Numbered from the stretch's first letter, positions 1-7,807 are shown. The stretch: 22,692 bases of DNA from Firmicutes bacterium UBA1422 (GCA_002304835.1 DBPK01000016.1:99190-121881), one strand, 5' to 3'. The notes: a model not told the origin generated them from the letters alone. Translations and numbers: made by a program.

Positions 1-252
1 AAATCAAAATTTTAACCCTTTTTGTGGTTTTTTGGGGCCTAAAATGTTAATTTTAACCCTTTTTGCCCAAAATCATATGTGTTATGGTTAAAATTTCCTC
101 TTAAAAGGCGTTTTTGGTGTAAAAAATGGCAAATTCAGCCAAAAAAAGCAGAAATAATGGTGATTTTTAACCCTGGAACCGGGGTATAGGCACGAAAAGG
201 GTTAAAATCTCAAATTATATACTTTTTACAGCCGGTTTTGGCCAAACATCTC
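1..252. repeat. 252-bp intergenic direct repeat, left copy
   Basis: This non-coding segment recurs without gaps at 7808-8059 (constant offset 7807, 17 mismatches counted by hand, about 93 percent identity). It may extend left of the window. It carries the nonamer TTTTAACCC at 10-18, 51-59 and 165-173, and its reverse complement at 85-93 (one mismatch) and 199-207. The two facing pairs 51/85 and 165/199 have the same 34-bp start-to-start distance. No terminal inverted repeats or transposase are visible, so it is not a recognisable insertion sequence. It lies just past the 3' end of the amidohydrolase island. Its function is unknown. Confidence 0.9.
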
Positions 253-439
253 TATCACGGGATTTAATATATTCGGTTTTGGGGAAACAAATCTTTAGAT
301 ATATCTTTTTAACGCCGTGTTAATTGGTGTTGCCTGAATTCATGCATAGCGAAACGAAAAGCAATAGCATAGATGCCGGAGCAAAGCAAAGAAGAGAGAT
401 AAATGTAAGATATTTAGTATAAAGAAAGAATAAGTAAAA
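253..439. other. gene-free spacer right of the left repeat
   Basis: This AT-rich stretch lies between the left repeat and the stop of the first amidohydrolase. I see no gene and no clear terminator. A segment at 342-361 (beginning ATGCATAGCG) resembles 8065-8085, just outside the right repeat copy (ATGTATAGCG). This suggests that homology between the two flanks resumes after an 84-bp insertion here or deletion there. The text at 273-288 also loosely echoes the end of the repeat (CGGTTTTGG). Confidence 0.4.
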
Positions 440-2020
440 TCAAAAAACTTTTTTACCAGCTATATATGTAGAGAGAACATTGACATCAAGCAAATCCATT
501 TCATCTACTTCAAAGATATTTCTGTCAAGCACAACAAAATCGGCAAAAAACCCTTCTTTAATAAGACCGTTGATATTTTGTTGACCGGTAGCATAATGAG
601 GATTGTGAGTATACATTCTCACCGCATCATATATGTCTATTTTTTCATCGGGATTATAACCATTTTTGGGAAAACCGGTAAAATCACATCTTGTAACAGC
701 AGAGTATATTCCCAATAAAGGGTCATAGCTTTCCACAGGGCAATCAGAACTTCCCGTCAGCATAAGACCGTTCCTCATAAGGGTTTTCCACATATATGTA
801 TTTTTTGCTCTATAGCTTCCCACTTTTTCTTCTATCCAGTGAAGGTCGGTTCTTAAAAAAATGGGCTGCACATCAAGGATCACAGGTATTTTTTTCATTT
901 TTTCAATCAAATCCGGTGGTGTCATCTGTGCGTGGATTATTCTAAAGGGTAAAGCTGGTTTTGTTTTGGAAGACGAGATTGTCTTTTCAATTGCATTTAT
1001 GGTTATTTCCAGAGCCCTATCACCGATAGCATGTATTGCAGGTTGAAGCCCTTTGTCATAGGCAGTTTTCATCTTATTATATAGTTCATCTTCTGTGCAT
1101 ATCATCACACCGGAATCACCACTGTTTTTATAAGGATCCCTTAAGGCTGCTGATTCTGCGCCAAGTGACCCATCGGTGAACAACTTATAAGAGCCTAAAT
1201 GGACTTTTGAATTAGGGTCATTGTTGATTTTATTTGTAGCATCAAATAATTCATCAAGGCAAACATAGACTCTGACAGGTAGTAAGCCAATGTTTTCAAG
1301 GTGTTTATAAGTTTCTATAGATTCTTTGTAGTTCCATATCTTGGCAGAATAAGTATGTATTCCCGTAATCCCTCTGCTACTCATGTCTTTGAAGACTTTC
1401 ATCATTATTTTTTCTCTTAAGGCGATATCAGAAAGAGGATCTTTGATTATGTTATCGATAACCTGTGTGCATTGCTCTCTCAATATACCGTTGGGGTTTC
1501 CGTCTGCTTCTGTTTCGACTATACCGCCGCCTTCGGGCTTGTAACCCTTTATTACTCCCGCTAATGTCAGACCCTCTGTGCTTACAACAATTGCATGTAG
1601 ACAAACTCTCCTTATGACTACAGGGTGTTTATTAGACACATTATCCAAATCATGCCTTGTAGGCATCCTTTTTTCTTTGAATAACGTGTCATCAAAATTG
1701 ACCCCTTTTATCCAGCAGCCCTCCGGTATTTCCTTTGATTTGTTTTTCATGACTGATATCATTTCTTTAATGCTTCTGATATTTGAAAGATCCACAGCGA
1801 CTAAATTCTGACAAAACGCATACATATGCATGTGGGAATCTGTCATCCCCGGGATCACAGTTTTTCCTTCGAGATCAATGATTTCCTTTGCGGACAAGGC
1901 ACTATCTTCGCCTGTATATTCAATAAAACCATTTTTGATGCCAATTACGCTACAAATAGAATTTCGCCTCTCCATCGTATGAAAGGCACCGTTAACAAAC
2001 AATTTATCATAATATGTCAT
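440..2020 (-). CDS. YtcJ/NfdA-like amidohydrolase (canonical metal site)
   Basis: This is a metal-dependent amidohydrolase of the Amidohydro_3 family (YtcJ, N-substituted formamide deformylase relatives), 526 residues, of normal family length. I start it at 2020 because AAGGAGAT lies 4 bases upstream; an upstream in-frame ATG at 2047 has no such site. Visible features are an N-terminal beta segment, DSHMH at 61-65 (H63 and H65), YKLFTDGSLG near 278-287 with the candidate bridging lysine K279, HAIGD at 330-334, a further histidine at 363 and GSSD ending at D426. These are the expected ligands of a dinuclear amidohydrolase. There is no signal peptide, so it is likely cytoplasmic. It is the last gene of the nhaC-peptidase operon and is preceded by an intercistronic hairpin. 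Such enzymes hydrolyse N-acyl or N-substituted amide bonds; the substrate cannot be read from sequence. Confidence 0.88.
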   Translation of the reverse strand: MTYYDKLFVNGAFHTMERRNSICSVIGIKNGFIEYTGEDSALSAKEIIDLEGKTVIPGMTDSHMHMYAFCQNLVAVDLSNIRSIKEMISVMKNKSKEIPEGCWIKGVNFDDTLFKEKRMPTRHDLDNVSNKHPVVIRRVCLHAIVVSTEGLTLAGVIKGYKPEGGGIVETEADGNPNGILREQCTQVIDNIIKDPLSDIALREKIMMKVFKDMSSRGITGIHTYSAKIWNYKESIETYKHLENIGLLPVRVYVCLDELFDATNKINNDPNSKVHLGSYKLFTDGSLGAESAALRDPYKNSGDSGVMICTEDELYNKMKTAYDKGLQPAIHAIGDRALEITINAIEKTISSSKTKPALPFRIIHAQMTPPDLIEKMKKIPVILDVQPIFLRTDLHWIEEKVGSYRAKNTYMWKTLMRNGLMLTGSSDCPVESYDPLLGIYSAVTRCDFTGFPKNGYNPDEKIDIYDAVRMYTHNPHYATGQQNINGLIKEGFFADFVVLDRNIFEVDEMDLLDVNVLSTYIAGKKVF

Positions 2021-2035
2021 TTCGATCTCCTTAAT

Positions 2036-2074
2036 GAAATAGCCCAATACGGATATTCCGCATTGGGCTATTTC
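2036..2074 (-). promoter_or_regulatory. intercistronic hairpin before the first amidohydrolase
   Basis: The 13-bp arms 2036-2048 and 2062-2074 are perfect complements. Beyond one mismatch there is a 4-bp CGGA/TCCG stem and a 3-base loop. In minus-strand mRNA it sits between the peptidase stop codon and the AAGGAGAT site of the amidohydrolase, ending 3 bases before that site. The U-run lies before the hairpin, not after it, so it does not fit an intrinsic terminator for this operon. It could protect the upstream mRNA or tune translation of the downstream gene. Confidence 0.75.
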
Positions 2075-2083
2075 AAAAAAAAT

Positions 2084-3274
2084 TCAAACAAGGGTTTTTA
2101 CTAAAAAGTCATATAGAACTTCTGCTGTTTTTGTTACTGAGTTGAGTTCAACATATTCATCTGCCCCATGAAAGTTTTTTCCTGATGCACCAAATACAAG
2201 TGCGGGAGCGCTTCCCAACCTTGTTCCGAGATAGTTAAAGTCTCCTATGCTGGAAAAAGAAGTTACGATAGCATCTTTTCCACAAACATCAACAACGGAT
2301 TTTTTAAAGAGTTTAACTGATTCGGAGTTTTCATCTACCTTATAGGGCATGAATCCCCGGGAGCCTTCAGAAGGAGCTTCTCTGAAGCTGATTTTATATT
2401 CTGCTTTTATACCGGCTCTACTTATGGACTCTTTAATATATTTTACTATTGTCTCGGTACTTTCTCCGACAACTATATGCCAAAACAATGTGACCTTGGC
2501 ATAGTCCGGTACACTGCAAGCGCCGCCGTCGCCTTCAATTGATATTACACAGGCATTTCCCGTGCCCAGAAAATCATCCTTGAGAAAATCGATGTTATCC
2601 AGTTCATTGATAAACTTACTGGCTTCTGATATTGCATTGATTCCCTGTTCAGGTGTTGCGGCATGTGCCGATTTACCAAAGAATTCGACATTTAATCCAT
2701 AACCTCCCCTGGCACCCAAACATAATGTTGGAAACTCAAGTTCTGTAAATCCGGAACTTGGTTCTGTTATTATGGATACATCGACATTGTTTAACAAGCC
2801 GTCTTCTATCAGCGCATTTGTACCCAGTCCATAAGGACCTTCCTCATCGGAAACCAGAGTCGTGATTATTTTGCCACCAAAGGACTTATGATTAGTATAA
2901 AAGGCTTTTATTGCCATAAGGATAGCTGCACAACCTGATTTCATATCAAGGGCACCTCTGCCATACAAGAAATCTCCTTCGATTTCCCCTTTGGGATTTT
3001 TGGTCCAGCCGTCACAAAGGATAACTGTGTCTAAATGCCCGTTCAAACATATCGTCGGACCGTCCTTGTCTCCGGGGAGCTCGGAAATAATGTTTTTGCC
3101 ATTAAATTGAGTGACTTTGGAGTCAAAATATTCATGTATATAAGGTTTCAGATCATTATCAAGAAGCCAATTATATACATAATCGATAATTTCATCTTCT
3201 TCAAAATATGTACTTCCAATAGCAACAAGTTCGCTCAAAAGGTTTGTAGTATCATCCCTATTGATTTGGTACAT
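2084..3274 (-). CDS. M20 family metallopeptidase (ArgE/DapE/YgeY type)
   Basis: This is a zinc-dependent M20 hydrolase of 396 residues, the usual length. The metal and catalytic residues are visible in order: GHLDT with H80 and D82, GRGALDMKSG with D110, SDEEG with E144 and E145, TEPSS with E171, and FHGADE with H369. The lid-domain GKSAHAATPE segment is also present near 200-209. The common DxR-type segment of the dimerisation domain reads F264-W265-H266 instead, which is unusual. The start codon follows directly on the stop of the antiporter gene (TAAATG), with GGAGG upstream, so the two are probably translationally coupled. The family removes N-acyl groups or cleaves dipeptides and carbamoyl compounds. 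Here it probably processes the compound moved by the antiporter or released by the amidohydrolases. The exact substrate is unknown. Confidence 0.9.
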   Translation of the reverse strand: MYQINRDDTTNLLSELVAIGSTYFEEDEIIDYVYNWLLDNDLKPYIHEYFDSKVTQFNGKNIISELPGDKDGPTICLNGHLDTVILCDGWTKNPKGEIEGDFLYGRGALDMKSGCAAILMAIKAFYTNHKSFGGKIITTLVSDEEGPYGLGTNALIEDGLLNNVDVSIITEPSSGFTELEFPTLCLGARGGYGLNVEFFGKSAHAATPEQGINAISEASKFINELDNIDFLKDDFLGTGNACVISIEGDGGACSVPDYAKVTLFWHIVVGESTETIVKYIKESISRAGIKAEYKISFREAPSEGSRGFMPYKVDENSESVKLFKKSVVDVCGKDAIVTSFSSIGDFNYLGTRLGSAPALVFGASGKNFHGADEYVELNSVTKTAEVLYDFLVKTLV

Positions 3275-4705
3275 TTATTTAGCCTCCAATACTTTTTTGT
3301 CTTCTTCTTTTGGCTCTTCAAGCCATATAAATTTGTTGATTATTGCATAAAATGCTGCAACAAGTGGAGTAGCATAGCAAAGAACAGCATACGGCAGATA
3401 ATCCAGGGTTGCAACACCCAGAGCTCCTGCAAAGAATACACCGCATAGTCCCCAAGGAACAAGTGGTGAAGTGACAGTTCCCGCATCCTCGGTAGTTCTG
3501 GATGCAACATCGCTTCTGAGCCCCAGTTTTTTATAAGCGGGCAAATACATTCTTCCCGGGATTATTATAGCAACATACTGGCTTGCAGATATGAAGTTTA
3601 CAATTATAGAGCTTATCAGATGAGTGATTATCAGGTTGCGGGCTTTGTTGGTCAGTGCAGACATTGAGTCTATCAGTCGTTCCATTATTCTGGATATCTC
3701 CAGTATGCCTCCGAAAGAGAGCCCCAGATAACCAAGGGACAGTGTCCACATCATTGACTGTATGCCGCCACGATTGAGTAAAGAGTCTACGTCGACAGCA
3801 CCTGTTTCGATAGTAAATCCGTAATTCATGAAACTCATCATTTCAACGATGCTATATCCTTGTGCTATCATTGCAATAAACATAGCTACAAGAGAGGCGG
3901 ATACCATAGCTGCCAGTGCGTGGATTTTTTTGATGGCCATAAATATAATTATTGCCAAAGGTATCAAAGCAAGTATTACGTACCCGGCGGAAATGTTAAA
4001 GTTTGCTGCTATTCCCGACATTATCTGATCTACGGTTGTAGTGTCTATGGAATCTGCAGAATACTTTATTCCAAGGATCGTATATACGATAAGGGAAATT
4101 ATAAATGCTGGTATAGTAGTGAACAGCATGCTTCTTATATGTGTGAAAAGATTTGTTTCAGTAACTCCGGCTGCCAGATTTGTTGAATCGGAAAGAGGTG
4201 ATAATTTATCGCCTATAACAGCTCCTGAAACAACAGCTCCCGCTGTAATGGGGAGCGGTATCCCAAGACCCATGCTTATACCCATAAAAGCCACACCGAA
4301 CGTTCCTCCGGTAGTCCAACTTGAGCCCGTACATATTGAAGCTATAGAACAGATAAGTGCTGCTGTAAGCAAGAATATTGAAGGACTTATAATTTTTAAG
4401 CCATAATAAATAAGTGCAGGTATTGTACCGCATGCAATGAGCGTTGGGATAAGCATACCGATGAACATAAGTATCATCATAGGCATAGTGGCGATCTTAC
4501 ATCCATGCATAATACCTTCTTCGACCGCTTTCCATGGAGTTCCCGTGAGCAGTAAAAGAATTGTAGTAAATGCAATCGAAAAAACAAGAGTCAAGTGTAT
4601 GTCTGGGCTTCCGACTACAATTACCTGAATAACCAATACCGCGAACAGAAATAGTACTGATAAAACAGCTACTCCAAGCGAAGGTTTTTTGTAATTGTTC
4701 TCCAT
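3275..4705 (-). CDS. NhaC-family Na+/H+ or substrate antiporter
   Basis: This is an integral membrane protein of 476 residues with roughly eleven to thirteen hydrophobic helices. The signature GDKLSPLSDSTN at 165-176 is typical of the NhaC/MleN ion transporter family, and the length is usual. The ribosome binding site AGGAGG lies just upstream of the ATG. It is the first gene behind the promoter near 4747-4752 and is directly coupled to the M20 peptidase. NhaC relatives exchange Na+ for H+, and some (MleN) couple ion exchange to organic acid exchange. Linked to three hydrolases and a regulator, it is more likely a substrate or product exchanger for the pathway than a general pH-control antiporter. 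That assignment is inference from context. Confidence 0.88.
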   Translation of the reverse strand: MENNYKKPSLGVAVLSVLFLFAVLVIQVIVVGSPDIHLTLVFSIAFTTILLLLTGTPWKAVEEGIMHGCKIATMPMMILMFIGMLIPTLIACGTIPALIYYGLKIISPSIFLLTAALICSIASICTGSSWTTGGTFGVAFMGISMGLGIPLPITAGAVVSGAVIGDKLSPLSDSTNLAAGVTETNLFTHIRSMLFTTIPAFIISLIVYTILGIKYSADSIDTTTVDQIMSGIAANFNISAGYVILALIPLAIIIFMAIKKIHALAAMVSASLVAMFIAMIAQGYSIVEMMSFMNYGFTIETGAVDVDSLLNRGGIQSMMWTLSLGYLGLSFGGILEISRIMERLIDSMSALTNKARNLIITHLISSIIVNFISASQYVAIIIPGRMYLPAYKKLGLRSDVASRTTEDAGTVTSPLVPWGLCGVFFAGALGVATLDYLPYAVLCYATPLVAAFYAIINKFIWLEEPKEEDKKVLEAK

Positions 4706-4734
4706 TTGATCCTCCTAAACAATAATTGTAGAAA

Positions 4735-4752
4735 TAACTTAAGTTAATTATA
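4735..4752 (-). promoter_or_regulatory. -10 box and 12-bp palindrome before the nhaC-type gene
   Basis: On the minus strand TATAAT lies at 4752-4747 and is followed at once by the perfect 12-bp palindrome TAACTTAAGTTA (4746-4735), which would overlap the transcription start. No convincing -35 box is seen at the standard distance. The whole 148-bp spacer (4706-4853) is very AT-rich. The palindrome is a candidate operator, possibly for the regulator encoded just upstream. Confidence 0.5.
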
Positions 4753-4853
4753 TTCATTAGAGGTTTAATGCGGTAAATAAAAAAAGTTTAATTAAAATTT
4801 ATTAAAAAAACCTTTTTTTTGATATAAACAGTATTTAAACATATTATAAACAA

Positions 4854-6017
4854 TTACTTGATGATGTTTATTTCCTTATGCACTTTTTCAATGTAATTTA
4901 TAACATCCCGGGAAAGTCTGTCAGAGTCGTTAAAGGCCTCTATTTCAATGTTTATCTTGCATTTTTCTTCTATAATATCCAATAAAGAGGAAAAGTCCTG
5001 CATTATCCTTATATGGGGGATATTATCGGTGGTCGTAACATTGCTGTTTGAAATATCATTATATCCTATTATTATTTTTTTGTTGATAAAGCCCAATTCA
5101 GATATTATATGAGGATCTATTTTAGCCAGTAATGTTTCGGGGATAATATCACAAATAGAATCAATGATGCAGCTTATAAGAGACCACTCTATACTTGATA
5201 TGCCAAAACCGTAAAGAGTGACAGATCTTGAAGGTTGGGTTTTTTCTTCCGGATTTTCTGCTATATCATAAGGAAGATTAGTATCAAAAAGATTTTCATA
5301 TAATGACTGAAGCTCATCGTTGGGCATTATATTTAAATCTTTCCACAGCCTTGATTCGAAAATTTTGTAATAGTTGATTCCTGCAACTCTTTCGCCGAGA
5401 GCCGAATAAGTTTTCAGCGTCCATATGGCAGTAGTTTCATTATTTGGATCGAACTGTTCTGCTTTTTTCAGTACCGCCAAGGCCTTATTAAATTGCTCTT
5501 TTTCATAATATTTTCTGCTCAGTGATTTCAATATCTTCATCTGTTTGTTTTCAATTTGCATTCGGTACATCAGAATCAGTTCATTAAAGTCGTAACATTT
5601 ATTAAAAAACCATCCCTCCATAACATCGCCCGAAAAAGCTTTATCAACGATTTCACTCAACTCTTCAATTTTGGCATTTTCATACTCACATTTCATAATA
5701 GATAAAAGATCGCAGTTTAATGAATACTCTTTATTGAGAGTACAGCTGTTTACATCTGTTATTATCAGCTCATTGCCATTTTTATCTTCCGGAATTATTT
5801 TATTCAGCATCCAAAGATTATATCTTACATTATATTTTGAAGATTCTTCATTGCTCTCGGGCCAAAGATATACAGCAAGTTTGTCCTTTGTTATATACTT
5901 CCCTTCATTTACGATTAAAAGAAACAGCAAGGCAATGGTTTTTTTGCCCAGATCATTGGTTAAGTTTTCATTTTTATAGCTGATAGAAGTGTGTCCCAGA
6001 AGTTTAACATTTAGCAT
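4854..6017 (-). CDS. SARP/BTAD-type transcriptional regulator
   Basis: This 387-residue protein begins MLNVKLLGHTSISY and continues with a winged-helix of the OmpR/SARP kind (about 1-95, including the LWPESNEESSKYNVRYNLW segment). A helical bacterial transcriptional activator domain follows (about 100-245), with TPR-like text KALAVLKKAEQFDPNNE near 178-194. Residues 250-387 match nothing I recognise and may be a ligand-sensing module. I chose the ATG at 6017 because the family usually starts this way. The in-frame ATG at 6035 is an alternative, and neither has a strong ribosome binding site. The start overlaps the 3' end of the second amidohydrolase by 14 bases, implying cotranscription and translational coupling. 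It is the obvious regulator of the island. Confidence 0.82.
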   Translation of the reverse strand: MLNVKLLGHTSISYKNENLTNDLGKKTIALLFLLIVNEGKYITKDKLAVYLWPESNEESSKYNVRYNLWMLNKIIPEDKNGNELIITDVNSCTLNKEYSLNCDLLSIMKCEYENAKIEELSEIVDKAFSGDVMEGWFFNKCYDFNELILMYRMQIENKQMKILKSLSRKYYEKEQFNKALAVLKKAEQFDPNNETTAIWTLKTYSALGERVAGINYYKIFESRLWKDLNIMPNDELQSLYENLFDTNLPYDIAENPEEKTQPSRSVTLYGFGISSIEWSLISCIIDSICDIIPETLLAKIDPHIISELGFINKKIIIGYNDISNSNVTTTDNIPHIRIMQDFSSLLDIIEEKCKINIEIEAFNDSDRLSRDVINYIEKVHKEINIIK

Positions 6018-7560
6018 AATTATCCGAATCCCCATAAACTATTTTGCCGGATTTGATTGTGGCAACCACTTTAACTTCTTTTAGGTCTTCTGCTTTAATG
6101 TCAAATATATCTTTGTTAAGGACAACTATGTCAGCCAAGTAGCCTTCCTCAAGATATCCTTTCTTATCTTCTTGAAATATGGCATAAGCAGCATTACTGG
6201 TTATCATTTCTAAAGCCTCATAAACACTTATATTATGCTTTTTAACTTTCCTGTTGACTGCAGAAAATATGCATAGCATCGGATCGCAGGGGATCACATC
6301 GCTGTCTGAACCTGCGCACAGCAGAAGCCCCTGATCCAACATATACCTGAAAGGGTTAGTCTCCATATAATAATCACCCAGTCTTTCTTCATACATTGAA
6401 CCTTTGCCGCCCCAATAGTATTCATATGTCGGTTGCACAGAGAATATCAAACCCAGGTCTTTTGCTTTTTTTATATGCTCTTTTGAGGGCAGTTCGCCAT
6501 GCTCAAGCCTGTGTCTGAGAGATAAGTTTCCTGTAAGATCCACGGCTCTTTCATGGGCTTTTATCGCTATATCTATGGCTCGGTCGCCTATTGTATATAA
6601 TGCCAACTGCAGACCGCGCTTATAACATTCCTCAACAAAGGAATTTAGTTTTTCCTGAGTGAACCTAAGTATGCCATGCTCTCCTTTAGCATCTTTATAT
6701 TCGAAAGAAATAGCTGCAGTTCTCATACCAAAGGTGCCATCCACATAGAGACATCCGCCTATTCTTTTCAGACCCATTTCGATTATCCTGTTTATGTCAA
6801 GCGTCTGGAAAAAAAGTTCCATATCAAGGTATACTTCTTTTCTGTTAATGAGTGCGTTTATAAATTCCGCATCCCTGTCGCTGAACATGTAACCGCCTTC
6901 TACAGCATTTATGGTTGTAAGCCCTTTTTCAGCCAAGTCTCCCATAATGGATTCTATTGCGTTCTGTTTGTAAAAATCACTGATGGAATTGAGAATATTT
7001 GATCTGAGTTTTGCGTTTGCACTTGCCGTAAAGACTCCTGTGGGCATTTGTTTTTCATCACACAAAACACCAACTGTATTAAAAGGGATTTTATAGAATA
7101 ATATTCCATACGTGTTTACTGCACTCATTTGATATTCGATGCTGTTTATCCATATTGGAGATCTGTCCCAGTATTTATCTATTTCATGCCTGTTTGGGAA
7201 TCGGTGTTCTTTCAATTTGCTGACATCAAGTCTTATACAATGTATTTCTGATTCCGGATTCCTGTTGCCCTCTTTTATTATCAGTTTTCCTATTTCGTCA
7301 AAACTGGTGGCATCGGTCAGATCCACACAAGTGGAGTTCACAGCTGTTTGGACCATGTGAAAATGACTGTCAATGAATCCCGGAGAAACAGTAGCACCCT
7401 TTGCATCAATAAGTAAAGTGTCTTTATTGATATACTCCTTATACCCATCGCCGGTACCGGTTTTAATTATTTGATCTCCTTTTATGGCCAGCCAATCAAC
7501 TACGGCTTTTTTCTTCATAGTCTGACATTTTCCATTATAGATTATCTTATCTACCTTCAT
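6004..7560 (-). CDS. amidohydrolase-like protein with altered metal ligands
   Basis: This 518-residue protein of the Amidohydro_3 (YtcJ-like) family is a paralogue of the gene at 440-2020. DSHFH (H66, H68), RLEHGEL with its histidine near 354 and the GSDSD segment near 417-421 are kept. However, the residue aligned with K279 of the paralogue is C270 (GGCLYVDGTFG), and the HAIGD histidine is Y322 (LYTIGD). Loss of both the bridging lysine and this histidine suggests a mononuclear enzyme, altered chemistry or a non-catalytic role. The ribosome binding site AAGGAG is clear and a good promoter lies at 7652-7679. It is cotranscribed with the regulator. It may be a divergent hydrolase or a binding partner in sensing; this is unresolved. 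Confidence 0.85.
   Translation of the reverse strand: MKVDKIIYNGKCQTMKKKAVVDWLAIKGDQIIKTGTGDGYKEYINKDTLLIDAKGATVSPGFIDSHFHMVQTAVNSTCVDLTDATSFDEIGKLIIKEGNRNPESEIHCIRLDVSKLKEHRFPNRHEIDKYWDRSPIWINSIEYQMSAVNTYGILFYKIPFNTVGVLCDEKQMPTGVFTASANAKLRSNILNSISDFYKQNAIESIMGDLAEKGLTTINAVEGGYMFSDRDAEFINALINRKEVYLDMELFFQTLDINRIIEMGLKRIGGCLYVDGTFGMRTAAISFEYKDAKGEHGILRFTQEKLNSFVEECYKRGLQLALYTIGDRAIDIAIKAHERAVDLTGNLSLRHRLEHGELPSKEHIKKAKDLGLIFSVQPTYEYYWGGKGSMYEERLGDYYMETNPFRYMLDQGLLLCAGSDSDVIPCDPMLCIFSAVNRKVKKHNISVYEALEMITSNAAYAIFQEDKKGYLEEGYLADIVVLNKDIFDIKAEDLKEVKVVATIKSGKIVYGDSDNYAKC
7446..7490 (-). repeat. coding-side copy of a short duplication
   Basis: This stretch encodes the LAIKGDQIIKTGTGDG part of the second amidohydrolase. 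It resembles the non-coding leader at 7577-7635: 25 of 29 bases match in the first block and about 12 of 15 in the second, with 14 extra bases in the leader copy. Confidence 0.55.
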
Positions 7561-7576
7561 TATGAACTCCTTATTA

Positions 7577-7635
7577 CATTTCCGGTGCCGGTTTTAAATA
7601 GTCGATTTTAAATATTTGATTTCCTTTTATGTCAA
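7577..7635 (-). pseudogene. leader fragment resembling the downstream gene's N-terminus
   Basis: Read on the minus strand, this part of the 5' leader would encode LDIKGNQIFKIDYLKPAPEM followed by a stop. That parallels LAIKGDQIIKTGTGDG of the adjacent amidohydrolase. It is most simply a decayed remnant of a duplicated 5' coding segment, left by rearrangement. It lies between the promoter and the start codon, so it is probably transcribed. A short translated leader peptide cannot be excluded, since a GTG opens the same frame upstream at about 7660. Confidence 0.45.
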
Positions 7636-7651
7636 GTTTTAATATATATAA

Positions 7652-7679
7652 ATTATACACGGATTAGTTTTTATGGCAA
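7652..7679 (-). promoter_or_regulatory. sigma-A promoter for amidohydrolase-regulator operon
   Basis: On the minus strand TTGCCA (7679-7674) is followed by a 16-bp spacer and a perfect TATAAT (7657-7652). A second possible start signal lies downstream: TTGACA (7635-7630) with TTTAAA 17 bp further on. The leader to the ATG at 7560 is about 85 bases. Confidence 0.7.
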
Positions 7680-7680
7680 G

Positions 7681-7807
7681 TTGCCCCGATATAAGAGGTT
7701 ATGGGAGCACAATAGAAATGCAATAATGAAAACAGAAACTACAGTGAAATAGATATCAACAACGGTAGAAAAAACAAAAAAGAAACCTATCAGAGAAAAA
7801 CATAACA
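7681..7807. other. gene-free T-poor spacer
   Basis: This is the stretch between the divergent-side promoter and the right repeat copy. On the plus strand it is rich in A and poor in T from about 7700 on, the same bias as the spacers of the housekeeping cluster. I see no gene, RNA or clear repeat unit. Confidence 0.4.

Noticed and set aside
1..252. Insertion sequence or MITE ends
   Set aside because: No terminal inverted repeats, target duplication or transposase are seen; the internal inverted nonamers do not lie at the ends.
4780..4830. Terminator after the regulator gene
   Set aside because: Runs of A and T are present but give no GC-containing stem with a proper loop; the spacer is simply AT-rich.
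7713..7727. 15-bp identity with 18737-18751 (TAGAAATGCAATAAT)
   Set aside because: A match of this length is expected about once by chance in AT-rich text of this size, and the flanks do not match.
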